Made by a program: the position numbers and the translations under genes
The notes under the pieces: model-generated
Databases searched by the model: none
What the model was told of the DNA's origin: nothing
What the model saw: only the letters and a program-made list of their open reading frames with translations
Assembly (NCBI RefSeq): GCF_021025955.1
Contig: NZ_JAJNCL010000013.1
Location: forward strand, 62,001-126,000
Length of the DNA stretch: 64,000 nucleotides
Reading direction: 5' to 3'
DNA from: Rhodococcus qingshengii
Lineage (GTDB): Bacteria > Actinomycetota > Actinomycetes > Mycobacteriales > Mycobacteriaceae
Shown here: piece after piece, positions 1 through 8,208 of the stretch
Numbering within the stretch: the stretch's first letter is position 1
Layout: each line of letters starts with the position of its first letter

Positions 1-711
1 ATGGACGCGTTGTCCTCACAGGCGAACGTGTCCGGGTACAAGGCTGTTCTGTTGGCAGCGTCGGAGTCGACGCGGTTCTTCCCCATGCTCACCACCGCTG
101 CAGGCACGGTGAAGCCTGCGACGGTTCTGGTGCTCGGAGTGGGTGTGGCAGGTCTGCAGGCGCTGGCGACAGCCAAGCGCCTCGGTGGCCGCGCTACCGG
201 GTACGACGTGCGCCCTGAGGTCGCCGACCAGGTGCGCTCGGTGGGTGCACAGTGGCTCGACCTCGGAATCGATGCGGCGGGCGAGGGTGGATACGCCCGC
301 GAGCTGACCGACGAGGAGCGCGCGAAACAGCAGCAGGCACTCGAAGATGCGATCAAGGGCTTCGACGTCGTGATCACCACGGCTCTGGTTCCGGGTCGCC
401 CCGCGCCGCGCCTGGTCACCGCTGCCGCGGTCGAAGGCATGAAGCCGGGCAGTGTCGTGGTCGACCTCGCGGGTGAAACCGGTGGTAACTGCGAGCTGAC
501 CGAGCCGGGTCAAACCGTCGTCAAGCACGGCGTGACCATTTGCTCTCCGCTGAATTTGCCGGCGTCCATGCCTGAGCATGCGTCTGAGTTGTACTCGAAG
601 AACATTTCCGCGCTGATCGAACTGATGTTGGTGGAAGGTGCATTGGCGCCTGATTTCTCCGACGAGGTTCTGGCCGGTGCGTGCGTCACCCGTGAAGAGA
701 AGGGCGCCTGA
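1..711 (+). CDS. pntAA: NAD(P) transhydrogenase subunit alpha 1, 3' part (5' end outside window)
   Basis: This is the soluble NAD(H)-binding alpha-1 subunit of the proton-translocating NAD(P)+ transhydrogenase, which couples hydride transfer between NAD(H) and NADP(H) to the membrane proton gradient. The 236 visible residues hold the Rossmann segment VLGVGVAGLQALATAK (about residues 46-61), the following acidic turn YDVRPEV, and the family signature around PGRPAPRLVT and MKPGSVVVDLA. The alanine dehydrogenase/PNT family usually needs about 370 residues, so over 100 N-terminal residues lie upstream. The ATG at base 1 is an internal methionine. The stop shares one base with the start of the next gene, so the three pnt genes are translationally coupled. 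Confidence 0.95.
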   Translation: MDALSSQANVSGYKAVLLAASESTRFFPMLTTAAGTVKPATVLVLGVGVAGLQALATAKRLGGRATGYDVRPEVADQVRSVGAQWLDLGIDAAGEGGYARELTDEERAKQQQALEDAIKGFDVVITTALVPGRPAPRLVTAAAVEGMKPGSVVVDLAGETGGNCELTEPGQTVVKHGVTICSPLNLPASMPEHASELYSKNISALIELMLVEGALAPDFSDEVLAGACVTREEKGA

Positions 712-1034
712 TGTACACATCACTTCTGGCGAACATCGCGATCCTGGTGTTGTCCGGGTTCGTCGGTTTCGCTGTGATCTCCAAAGTTCCGAACACCCTG
801 CACACCCCGTTGATGTCCGGTACGAACGCCATCCACGGCATCGTCGTCCTGGGTGCATTGGTCGTCCTGGGCAAGGTGCACGACCCCTCGATCGGGTTGC
901 AGATCATCTTGTTCGTCGCCCTCGTCTTCGGAACCGTGAACGTCGTCGGTGGTTTTGTGGTCACGGACCGCATGTTGGCGATGTTCAAGGCCAAGCCGGC
1001 CGCCAAGTCTGTGTCGAAGGATGGTGACCAGTAA
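711..1034 (+). CDS. pntAB: NAD(P) transhydrogenase subunit alpha 2 (membrane)
   Basis: Small membrane subunit of the three-gene transhydrogenase common in actinobacteria and Rhodospirillum. The 107-residue product has three to four hydrophobic helices and the conserved TPLMSGTNAIHGIVV segment near residue 30-45, which is typical of the transhydrogenase 4TM family. It assembles with PntB to form the proton channel. It overlaps pntAA by one base upstream and pntB by one base downstream, so its start is fixed by the context. Confidence 0.95.
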   Translation: MYTSLLANIAILVLSGFVGFAVISKVPNTLHTPLMSGTNAIHGIVVLGALVVLGKVHDPSIGLQIILFVALVFGTVNVVGGFVVTDRMLAMFKAKPAAKSVSKDGDQ

Positions 1035-2464
1035 TGGAATACCTGGTCAATGCGCTTTACATTGTCGCGTTCTCGATGTTCATCTACGGCCTCATGGGTC
1101 TTACCGGCCCGAAGACAGCAGTCCGCGGCAACCAGATCGCCGCGGTCGGCATGCTCATCGCCGTCGTTGCAACTCTGATCTCCATTCGTGATGCGGAGAT
1201 GGGGAACTGGATCCTCATCGCTGCCGGCCTTGTCATCGGTGTCGTGCTCGGTGTGCCGCCGGCGCTCCGCACGAAGATGACGGCCATGCCGCAGTTGGTG
1301 GCACTGTTCAACGGTGTCGGCGGCGGCACGGTCGCGTTGATCGCGTACGCGGAATTCCTGGACTCGGACGGGTTCACCGCATTTCAGCACGGCGAGTCGC
1401 CGACGGTGCATATCGTCATCGCATCGCTCTTTGCCGCGGTGATCGGATCGATCTCCTTCTGGGGCAGCGTGATCGCGTTCCTGAAACTGCAGGAAACTCT
1501 GCCCGGTCGTCCGATCGGAATCGGTAAGCTCCAGCAGCCGCTCAATGCTCTGCTGCTCATTGCCGCAATCGCGTTCTCGGTGATCATCGGTATCAAGGCG
1601 ATCTCGCCGGAAGGCCCGACCAGCTCACTGTGGATCGTCGGCGTGCTCGTGCTCTCGGGAATCCTCGGACTGATGGTCGTGCTGCCTATCGGCGGCGCGG
1701 ACATGCCCGTCGTCATCTCGCTGCTCAACGCTCTCACCGGTTTGTCGGCTGCTGCTGCAGGTTTGGCACTCAACAACCAGGCGATGATTGTCGCCGGCAT
1801 GATCGTCGGTGCTTCGGGCACCATCCTGACCAACCTCATGGCCAAGGCCATGAACCGGTCTATCCCGGCCATCGTCGCCGGCGGCTTCGGTGGCGGCGGC
1901 GGAGAAGCGCCTTCCTCCGACGGCGTCGTGCGCACGGCAAAGGCGACCTCGGCGGCCGACGCGGCTATCCAGATGGCCTACGCCAACCAGGTCATCGTCG
2001 TACCCGGTTACGGACTTGCCGTCGCGCAGGCTCAGCACGCCGTCAAGGACATGGCGAAGTTGCTCGAGTCGAAGGGCGTCGAGGTCAAGTACGCCATTCA
2101 CCCCGTCGCCGGCCGTATGCCCGGTCACATGAACGTTCTTCTCGCAGAGGCGGATGTCTCGTACGACGCGATGAAGGAAATGGACGACATCAACGACGAG
2201 TTCGCGCGTACCGATGTCACCTTGGTGATCGGCGCGAACGACGTCACCAACCCGGCGGCGCGCAACGATCCGAGCTCACCGATTCACGGAATGCCGATCC
2301 TCAACGTCGACCAGTCGAAGTCGGTCATCGTGCTCAAGCGCTCGATGAACTCCGGTTTCGCCGGTATCGAGAACCCGCTCTTCTTCGCCGAGGGCACTTC
2401 GATGCTCTTCGGTGACGCCAAGAAGTCGGTCTCCGAAGTTACCGAGGAACTCAAGGCGCTGTAG
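1034..2464 (+). CDS. pntB: NAD(P) transhydrogenase subunit beta
   Basis: Beta subunit of the proton-translocating transhydrogenase: an N-terminal membrane domain of about eight helices, then a cytosolic NADP(H)-binding domain. The C-terminal 180 residues carry the family signatures VIVVPGYGLAVAQAQHAV, HPVAGRMPGHMNVLLAEA and VIGANDVTNPAA. At 476 residues it has the usual length. It is the last gene of the pnt operon and is followed after 17 bases by a strong intrinsic terminator. The enzyme would supply NADPH for biosynthesis or redox defence. Confidence 0.96.
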   Translation: MEYLVNALYIVAFSMFIYGLMGLTGPKTAVRGNQIAAVGMLIAVVATLISIRDAEMGNWILIAAGLVIGVVLGVPPALRTKMTAMPQLVALFNGVGGGTVALIAYAEFLDSDGFTAFQHGESPTVHIVIASLFAAVIGSISFWGSVIAFLKLQETLPGRPIGIGKLQQPLNALLLIAAIAFSVIIGIKAISPEGPTSSLWIVGVLVLSGILGLMVVLPIGGADMPVVISLLNALTGLSAAAAGLALNNQAMIVAGMIVGASGTILTNLMAKAMNRSIPAIVAGGFGGGGGEAPSSDGVVRTAKATSAADAAIQMAYANQVIVVPGYGLAVAQAQHAVKDMAKLLESKGVEVKYAIHPVAGRMPGHMNVLLAEADVSYDAMKEMDDINDEFARTDVTLVIGANDVTNPAARNDPSSPIHGMPILNVDQSKSVIVLKRSMNSGFAGIENPLFFAEGTSMLFGDAKKSVSEVTEELKAL

Positions 2465-2481
2465 CGCTGGTACTCGGAAGG

Positions 2482-2516
2482 GGCGTCCACTCGTAACTGC
2501 GAGTGGACGCCTTTTT
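2482..2516 (+). terminator. Intrinsic terminator after pntB
   Basis: A perfect 12-bp stem (2482-2493 with 2500-2511), a six-base loop and five T residues directly after it, starting 17 bases past the pntB stop. It ends the pnt operon. Confidence 0.95.
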
Positions 2517-2558
2517 CGTGGCCGTGTGTTGCAACGACTTCTTGTGCTGCAACGACAA

Positions 2559-2596
2559 AGGCGCCTGGTCCGAGACAAATCTCGGATCAGGCGCCT
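2559..2596 (-). terminator. Hairpin terminator of the 2607-2705 micro-gene
   Basis: A 16-bp stem with one G-T pair (2559-2574 with 2581-2596) and a six-base loop. Read on the minus strand it begins 10 bases after the stop codon of the micro-gene and is followed by a short T-rich stretch (TTTG). It is therefore assigned to that gene. The T run is weak. Confidence 0.7.
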
Positions 2597-2606
2597 CTGG
2601 TGACGT

Positions 2607-2705
2607 TTACGGGGCCTCGGGAGTTTCGGGGTCGGAGGAGAAGCCGGAAAGTAGTTCGATCAACTTCTGGATCAGTTCGAGCGGGTTCAGATCTTCGAGG
2701 CTCAC
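2607..2705 (-). CDS. Micro-protein of 32 residues, unknown function
   Basis: A short reading frame starting with GTG at 2705, preceded by a good ribosome-binding site (GAAGGAGT, about 7 bases upstream), and ending in TAA. The peptide starts MSLEDLNPLELIQKLIELLS and then has an acidic, proline-rich tail ending in PETPEAP. Residues 8-21 form an amphipathic helix pattern with leucines and isoleucines on one face. It has its own hairpin terminator and a palindrome-rich leader, so it behaves as a one-gene transcription unit. I do not recognise a family. Two similar micro-genes lie at 41523-41606 and 41837-41953. Confidence rests on start signal, terminator and codon use, not on homology. Confidence 0.65.
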   Translation of the reverse strand: MSLEDLNPLELIQKLIELLSGFSSDPETPEAP

Positions 2706-2737
2706 GGTAAAGACTCCTTCGCTGTGGAACTACTTGA

Positions 2738-2769
2738 TTCGGACATTTCCGAACATACGTCATGTCCGA
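2738..2769. promoter_or_regulatory. Nested palindromes in front of the micro-gene
   Basis: TTCGGA (2738-2743) pairs with TCCGAA (2748-2753), and TCGGACAT (2739-2746) pairs with ATGTCCGA (2762-2769). The two pairings are mutually exclusive because both use the same left arm. The site lies 33-64 bases upstream of the GTG start of the micro-gene. It could be an operator or a switching RNA leader; the sequence alone does not decide. Confidence 0.45.
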
Positions 2770-2820
2770 GCGTCGCGGGAGAGCTATCGGTGAAAATCTG
2801 TGGATCCCAAAGATTTAGGA

Positions 2821-3474
2821 CTAAAGTCGGATGCTCCGGTGCCTGGAGAACGCGATTGCAGCCGTATCCGGGCGTAGCTCTTCACGTTTCGCGGCGATGG
2901 GCGATCGTGCCATCAAAATGGCTGCGGCACAGGCCCATACCAGAGCGATCAGAACGCCAGCTATCACTCCGAAAAGGCCGCTCAGCTCGGCGGCGAGCGC
3001 GCTTGCACCGATCGCAGCAACTCCGGCGAACCCGAGTCCGGCGACCACCGGACGCCACTGCGGGGCGGAGATCAAGATCGCCGAGCAGTACAGGGCAGTC
3101 GCCGCGGCCACGTGACCGCTGGGCAATAGGTCCTGGGGCACATCAGGGAGCCAGGAGCCGAATGCCGCGTTGGTGAGATTGGCGCCCATTCCAAGGAGCA
3201 GGATCGCGCCGATGCCGTATGGCAGTCCGCGGACCATCGAGACGACGGCCAAAGCGGTCGTGGCTGCGAGTACAGCGGTGACATCGAATCGTCCTACCGT
3301 CCACTCGGCAAGTGTGCGCACGTGATCCGGGACGCTCAAACCGGGCGAGGTGGGTCGCACAAAATACAAGATGCCCAACGCTACGACGGCGATCGCAGCA
3401 AGAACGATGAAGCGAGTGGTTGTGGAGGGAGTGGGGTGCTGGGTGGAGGTCGAGACGGTCACGAGTACCAGCAT
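2821..3474 (-). CDS. PAP2-like membrane protein, degenerate active site
   Basis: A 217-residue protein with about five to six hydrophobic segments and the PAP2 superfamily core LPSGHVAAATAL near residue 120-132 (PSGH is motif 2 of membrane phosphatidic-acid phosphatases). The usual motif 1 (K-x6-RP) and motif 3 (S-R-x5-H-x3-D) are not visible: after PSGH the chain continues through hydrophobic segments without a histidine-aspartate pair. Catalysis is therefore doubtful. Start chosen at the ATG at 3474, because longer versions run into the MFS gene; a GTG at 3462 is possible. It lies 29 bases downstream of the MFS gene on the same strand and may be cotranscribed with it. Confidence 0.6.
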   Translation of the reverse strand: MLVLVTVSTSTQHPTPSTTTRFIVLAAIAVVALGILYFVRPTSPGLSVPDHVRTLAEWTVGRFDVTAVLAATTALAVVSMVRGLPYGIGAILLLGMGANLTNAAFGSWLPDVPQDLLPSGHVAAATALYCSAILISAPQWRPVVAGLGFAGVAAIGASALAAELSGLFGVIAGVLIALVWACAAAILMARSPIAAKREELRPDTAAIAFSRHRSIRL

Positions 3475-3503
3475 CCCTGTTGAGTCTGTGCCGATCGTGA
3501 GGA

Positions 3504-4709
3504 TCAGCTGTGAGGTCTGTAGGCGGTCGGAGAATCGCGCCGAACGACACCCGCACAACCCGCTGCGACCAGGACGCATGCAAACGGTATCAACATCGCT
3601 GTGGTGAGAGGCACAAGCTTGGTGACCCATCCGATGGTTGCCGGGCCGGCGAGGAATCCGATGTATCCCATGCCGACGACGCGAGACATGTTGGTACCAG
3701 CCGAACCTGAGCCGAGATTTCCCGCGGTGGTGAAGATCTGCGGAATGCATCCCGACAGGCCTGCGCCGAACAGTGCCCAACCGAGCAGCGTCAGCGGTAG
3801 CCAGCCGGACACCACGACGGTCAGCATGCCGACCGACGAGAGCAACGCGCCGTAGCGAACCACAGCCACCGGGCCTACTGCCGCGCTGATCCGATCTGCG
3901 GTGAACCGGCCGACGGTCATCATGGCGGAAAACGCGCCGAACGACAGTGCGGCAACGGCATTCGAAACGCCGAGATCTTCCTTGACCTGCAGCGCACTCC
4001 AGTCGTTTGCCACTCCCTCGGCCAGCATCAGAACAAAGGCGAGGGTTCCGAGCGCGAGCACGCGAGCCGAGAATCTGCCGTGCGTCTTTCCGTCAGTCGA
4101 CGCCGTTTCTGCGTGCACGTGGACGTGGGGGAGCAGGGGCCGCGAGCACAACCAGAGCGCCAGCAAACCGATTGCCGACGCGATGCTGAGCGTGACGTAC
4201 GGCGGAAGATCCAGTGCGAGAGTGCCGAATCCGATGACGGACCCCACTACGCCGCCGACGGAGAACATGCCGTGAAAGGCCGCCATGATCGGGCGCCGGT
4301 ACAGCTGTTCGGCCTCGACAGCCTGCGAGTTCATCGAGACGTCCAATGCACCGTTCGCGAAGCCGAACACGACAAGTGCAGCGCCCAGTTGCCAGGTGTT
4401 CGTGGCAAACCCCGGGCCGAGGGTGGCGAATGCCAACCCGCTGCCCGCGAGGATGACCATGCGCCTGCTGCCGTATCGATCCGCGAGCGGACCGCTCAAT
4501 TGCATACCGGCAATGGCTCCGACAGCGAGTAGGAGAAGAAGTGAGCCGAGCGTCGAGTGACTGATCCCCACTCGGTGTTCGATGGACGGGATGTGGACGA
4601 CCCACATCGCGAGGAGAAATCCGTTGATGCCGAAAATGCCGAAGATGCCGGCGCGGGCGCGCACCAGGGCGGAGGTGGGGACTGCGCGGTCGGTGGGGTT
4701 GACGCTCAC
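3504..4709 (-). CDS. MFS transporter
   Basis: A 401-residue major facilitator superfamily protein with 12 predicted membrane helices, resembling the YbjJ-like group. The loop between helices 2 and 3 carries the MFS signature as GPLADRYGSRRMV, and the second half has a matching FTADRISAAVG loop. It starts 10 bases after the stop of the E2 gene and is probably the fourth gene of that operon. The context suggests export or uptake of an acid or acyl compound handled by the dehydrogenase, but nothing in the sequence fixes the substrate. Confidence 0.85.
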   Translation of the reverse strand: MSVNPTDRAVPTSALVRARAGIFGIFGINGFLLAMWVVHIPSIEHRVGISHSTLGSLLLLLAVGAIAGMQLSGPLADRYGSRRMVILAGSGLAFATLGPGFATNTWQLGAALVVFGFANGALDVSMNSQAVEAEQLYRRPIMAAFHGMFSVGGVVGSVIGFGTLALDLPPYVTLSIASAIGLLALWLCSRPLLPHVHVHAETASTDGKTHGRFSARVLALGTLAFVLMLAEGVANDWSALQVKEDLGVSNAVAALSFGAFSAMMTVGRFTADRISAAVGPVAVVRYGALLSSVGMLTVVVSGWLPLTLLGWALFGAGLSGCIPQIFTTAGNLGSGSAGTNMSRVVGMGYIGFLAGPATIGWVTKLVPLTTAMLIPFACVLVAAGCAGVVRRDSPTAYRPHS

Positions 4710-4719
4710 TCGTTCCTTT

Positions 4720-5928
4720 CTACAGGTGAGTCAGCAACAGGTCCGGGTTCGCGAGCATCTCTGCGACAAATGAGAGGAATCTCGCGGCCTGCTCACCGCT
4801 CAGCACGCGGTGGTCGAACGTCAACGTCAGGGTCACGACGCTCCGCACTTCGATGTTTCGCTCGATCACCCACGGACGCTCGCTCACCGAGCCCAGACAG
4901 AGAATGACGGCTTCTCCCGGATTGAGAAGCGGAATGCCGCCGTCGACGCCGAAGACTCCGACATTGGTGATCGTGACGGTGCCACCCGTCAGGTGATGGA
5001 CGTCCGTCTTTCCCACACGGGCAGCAACGGTCAGTTCGGTCACCGCGCGTGCGAGCTGGACCAGGCTCAGGGTCTGGGCGCTCTTGATGTTGGGCACGGA
5101 CAGTCCACGTTCGGAGGCGACGGCGATGCCGAGATTCACGTCATCGTCGACGGCGGCGTCGCCGCGGGCCTCGTCCCAATGCGCGTTCGCCATCGGGTGC
5201 GAGGCGATGGCGGCCACCATTGCCTTGGCAGCGAGAGTCAGCGGAGTGAGAGATAGTCCAGTGAACGCGTCCGAGTAACGGAGCCTGCCGAGCAGTTCCA
5301 TCGACGACGTGACATCGGCAGTGAGGAAGACGCTGGCCTGCGGAGCGCGGGTGCTGGCAACCATCGCCGACGCCATCTGTTTCCGCATGCCGGACGAGGC
5401 CAGGCGTGTCGCGTTATCCGAAGGCGCCTTCAAGGCAAGCGCATCTGCGACGTCAGCCTCCGTGACGGCGCCGTCGAATCCGCTTCCGGTGATTTCGATC
5501 AGATCGATGCCGGCTTCGCGGGCCGCGCGCCGCGCCGAGGGGGTCGCGGGTCGACGCTCGGTACTCACCGAGGATTGCGAGTATGGCGTGATCCTGCTCC
5601 GTCGTCGGCTCGGTCTCTCGGCCGCGGGTCCGTATCCGACCAGCACGCTCGGAGGCTGTGAATCACTTGGAGATGGTGAATCTGAAGACTCCTCGATACG
5701 GATGATCGGAGTGCCGACCGGGACGGTAGAGCCAGGTTCGACGAGGAGTGACCTGACAACGCCGACGTAGGGGGACGGCAGTTCGACAAGAGCTTTGGCT
5801 GTCTCTACCTGGGCGAGAACTTGATTGAGTGCCACAGCGTCGCCGACGCCGACCGCCCACTCGACCAGATCGGCGGAAGTCAGGCCCTCGCCGAGATCCG
5901 GTAACCGGAATTCGTGCGCCGTGCTCAT
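4720..5928 (-). CDS. bkdC: Dihydrolipoamide acyltransferase (E2) of a branched-chain 2-oxoacid dehydrogenase
   Basis: E2 core of a 2-oxoacid dehydrogenase complex, which transfers the acyl group from E1 through lipoyl-lysine to CoA. It has one lipoyl domain (residues 5-78) with the modified lysine in VETAKALVE (Lys45), a peripheral-subunit binding domain near 128-165 (ARRAAREAGIDL, then GFDGAVTEADV), and the catalytic domain ending in DHRVLSGEQAARF with active-site His373. At 402 residues it has normal length. It overlaps the E1-beta gene by 4 bases. The set matches the actinobacterial BkdABC/PdhABC type known in Mycobacterium. No E3 gene is visible here. Confidence 0.92.
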   Translation of the reverse strand: MSTAHEFRLPDLGEGLTSADLVEWAVGVGDAVALNQVLAQVETAKALVELPSPYVGVVRSLLVEPGSTVPVGTPIIRIEESSDSPSPSDSQPPSVLVGYGPAAERPSRRRSRITPYSQSSVSTERRPATPSARRAAREAGIDLIEITGSGFDGAVTEADVADALALKAPSDNATRLASSGMRKQMASAMVASTRAPQASVFLTADVTSSMELLGRLRYSDAFTGLSLTPLTLAAKAMVAAIASHPMANAHWDEARGDAAVDDDVNLGIAVASERGLSVPNIKSAQTLSLVQLARAVTELTVAARVGKTDVHHLTGGTVTITNVGVFGVDGGIPLLNPGEAVILCLGSVSERPWVIERNIEVRSVVTLTLTFDHRVLSGEQAARFLSFVAEMLANPDLLLTHL

Positions 5929-6902
5929 GCTGCCAGCGTTCGGTCGAGCGCCGCGAGGATCCTGTCGGCGTCCGGAAGGTGAAATCGCTCGAGCTTGGCG
6001 GGCGGATAGGGGATGTCGAACCCCGTGACCCGCAAGACCGGAGACTCCAGCTGATAGAAGCAGTGTTCCGCGACATGCGCTGCGATTTCGGCGCCGACGC
6101 CGAGAAACTTCGGCGCCTCGTGGACGACGACCATCCGGCCTGTCTTGTTCACCGACGCCTCGATCGTGTCGAAGTCGACGGGGGAGAGTGAACGCAGATC
6201 TACCACCTCCAGATCATGGCCCTCTTCTTCGGCGATCCGCGCGGCATCGAGTGCGGTGGTGACCATGGAACCGTACGCAACCACTGTCGCGTCGTTCCCC
6301 GAGCGGGCGACGCGGGCACGGTGGAGCGGAAGCTCGGGCGCGGCATCGGTATCCACGTCGGCGGTGTCCCAGTAGCGCCGTTTGGGTTCGAGGAATATCA
6401 CCGGGTCGTCGGCGGCAATGGATTGGCGGATCATGTGAAAACCGTCGACCGGATTGCTCGGGTACACGACCCGCAGTCCTGCGGTGTGAGCGAAGTACGC
6501 TTCCGGTGACTCCGAATGATGTTCCACCGCACCGATTCCGCCGCCACTGGGAATCCGGATCGTCAGTGGTGCGGTCACCGTGCCTCGGGTGCGGTAGTGG
6601 ATCTTTGCCACCTGGGACACGATCTGATCGAAAGCCGGGTAGACAAAACCGTCGAACTGGATCTCGCAGACCGGCCGGTATCCGCGCAAAGCCAGGCCGA
6701 AAGCCGTTCCCGCAATCCCTGATTCGGCGAGGGGCATGTCGATCACCCGGGTATCGCCGAAATCTTTCTGCAGCGCGTCGGTAACCCGGAATACACCGCC
6801 GAGACGGCCGACGTCCTCTCCCATGATCACCACGCGGCGATCGTCTTCCAGTGCCCGTCGCAGGCCGGTGTTGAGTGCGGTCACCAGATTCATGACGGTC
6901 AT
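5925..6902 (-). CDS. bkdB: 2-oxoacid dehydrogenase E1 component, beta subunit
   Basis: Beta chain of the thiamine-diphosphate dependent E1 heterotetramer. The N-terminal transketolase-like half holds GEDVGRLGGVFRVTDALQKDFG and the substrate/cofactor glutamate region; the C-terminal transketolase domain has VVAYGSMVTTALDAA and VVVHEAPKFLGVGAEIAA. At 325 residues it has the usual length. It overlaps both neighbours by 4 bases, so E1-alpha, E1-beta and E2 are translationally coupled. The short-branched or aliphatic 2-oxoacid specificity is inferred from family resemblance. Confidence 0.93.
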   Translation of the reverse strand: MTVMNLVTALNTGLRRALEDDRRVVIMGEDVGRLGGVFRVTDALQKDFGDTRVIDMPLAESGIAGTAFGLALRGYRPVCEIQFDGFVYPAFDQIVSQVAKIHYRTRGTVTAPLTIRIPSGGGIGAVEHHSESPEAYFAHTAGLRVVYPSNPVDGFHMIRQSIAADDPVIFLEPKRRYWDTADVDTDAAPELPLHRARVARSGNDATVVAYGSMVTTALDAARIAEEEGHDLEVVDLRSLSPVDFDTIEASVNKTGRMVVVHEAPKFLGVGAEIAAHVAEHCFYQLESPVLRVTGFDIPYPPAKLERFHLPDADRILAALDRTLAA

Positions 6903-7987
6903 GACAGAGCCCCTTCCAGGCTGCCCAGATACGCGCGATGCTCTTCGCGTTCAGCGTCGATCAACGAGTGTGCCTCGACGTAGACGTGATCGAACAGCGC
7001 TGACGGGGGCGGATCGGCGAGCGCGATGGTTGCGCGTCGCAGTCCAGCGGCGACGTCGTCGGCGGCTGCCGCGATGGTGCTGAGTTCGTTTTCTCCGAGA
7101 AGATCGCGATGGCCGAGGAGCAGGCGCATTCGCTCGAGGGGATCGCGGCTCCTCCACTCCGACATATCCGTATCGGCGCGGTACCTGCTCGGATCGTCGG
7201 ACGTCGTGTGCGGGCCCATCCGGCAGGTGATCGCCTCGATGAACGTCGGGCCGCTGCCTTCCCGTGCGCGATTGAGCGCCGAGCGCGTGACTGCGAGAAC
7301 GGCGAGGACGTCGTTACCGTCGACGCGGATCGCGGGGATGCCGTAACCGATCGCCCGATGTGAGATGGGTGTGCGTGACTGGAGGGATACCGGTTCACTG
7401 ATGGCCCACTGGTTGTTCTGGCAGAAAAAGACAACGCCGACACGGAAACTGGCCGCAAAGCCCATCGCCTCGGCGATATCGCCTTGGCTCGAGGCGCCGT
7501 CACCGAAGTAGGCGATCGTTGCGATCTCGGCGCCGTCCAGGTGGGCGCCGAGCGCATATCCGGTGGCGTGCAGACCTTGGGAGCCGACGACGATCGCCGG
7601 GTTGGTGACGTTGAATTGTTCTGGATCCCAACCGGAATGGGAGATTCCGCGCCACATTGTGGTCAGCAATTCGGGTGGAACTCCGCGGCAGTACGCGACG
7701 GCATGTTCGCGATAGCTGGTGAAGGCGAAGTCGTCGGCGGCAAGCGCTCTCGCGGAACCGACCTGCGCGGCTTCCTGGCCGAGCATCGGAGCCCACAACC
7801 CTATTTCGCCTTGACGCTGCAGGGCAACAGCTTCGGTGTCGATTCGGCGACTCACGACGAGATCGCGATACAACGACAGCAGTTCGTCAGGCTCGATGTC
7901 TGTTATCAGACGGTCGAATTCGGGACGGCACACACGTGCGCCGTTCGGTTGGATGAGTTGGACCGGATAATCGAGGTTGTCGACCAT
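6899..7987 (-). CDS. bkdA: 2-oxoacid dehydrogenase E1 component, alpha subunit
   Basis: Alpha chain of E1, which binds thiamine diphosphate and decarboxylates the 2-oxoacid. The ThDP motif is GDGASSQGDIAEAMGFAA followed by CQNNQWAIS, near residues 165-195. The conserved phosphorylation-loop region appears as HTTSDDPSRYR. Length 362 is normal for the actinobacterial branched-chain or pyruvate-like E1-alpha. The ATG at 7987 has the site GAGGTGA 8 bases upstream. It is the first gene of the operon that continues through E1-beta, E2 and the MFS transporter. Confidence 0.93.
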   Translation of the reverse strand: MVDNLDYPVQLIQPNGARVCRPEFDRLITDIEPDELLSLYRDLVVSRRIDTEAVALQRQGEIGLWAPMLGQEAAQVGSARALAADDFAFTSYREHAVAYCRGVPPELLTTMWRGISHSGWDPEQFNVTNPAIVVGSQGLHATGYALGAHLDGAEIATIAYFGDGASSQGDIAEAMGFAASFRVGVVFFCQNNQWAISEPVSLQSRTPISHRAIGYGIPAIRVDGNDVLAVLAVTRSALNRAREGSGPTFIEAITCRMGPHTTSDDPSRYRADTDMSEWRSRDPLERMRLLLGHRDLLGENELSTIAAAADDVAAGLRRATIALADPPPSALFDHVYVEAHSLIDAEREEHRAYLGSLEGALS

Positions 7988-8208
7988 CTTCGCTCACCTC
8001 GGTTTCTGCTCATGCCCGGCGCGCCTCGTGAGTACGCCGCACAATCCCGATGTGTTGTATGCAGTTGTCGCTCTACCCTCAGGATCCCCCTGATTGGGAA
8101 ATCCGCAAGTGTTTTCGCCGCCGTATCAGGGCCGGAATTGTGAACTGGCGAGTAACAAACGTGTCGGTACGGCCAACCGATCGGACTTCAACCGCTAGCA
8201 TCGGTGCG

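Noticed and set aside
1-3. ATG at base 1 as a true gene start
   Set aside because: The transhydrogenase alpha-1 subunit normally has over 100 more N-terminal residues, and the sequence begins in the middle of the conserved domain. It is an internal methionine.
8050-8208. N-terminal extension of the phosphotransferase gene to 8050
   Set aside because: The extra 53 residues are Arg/Cys-rich without similarity to the family, while the GTG at 8209 has a -10 box at leaderless distance.
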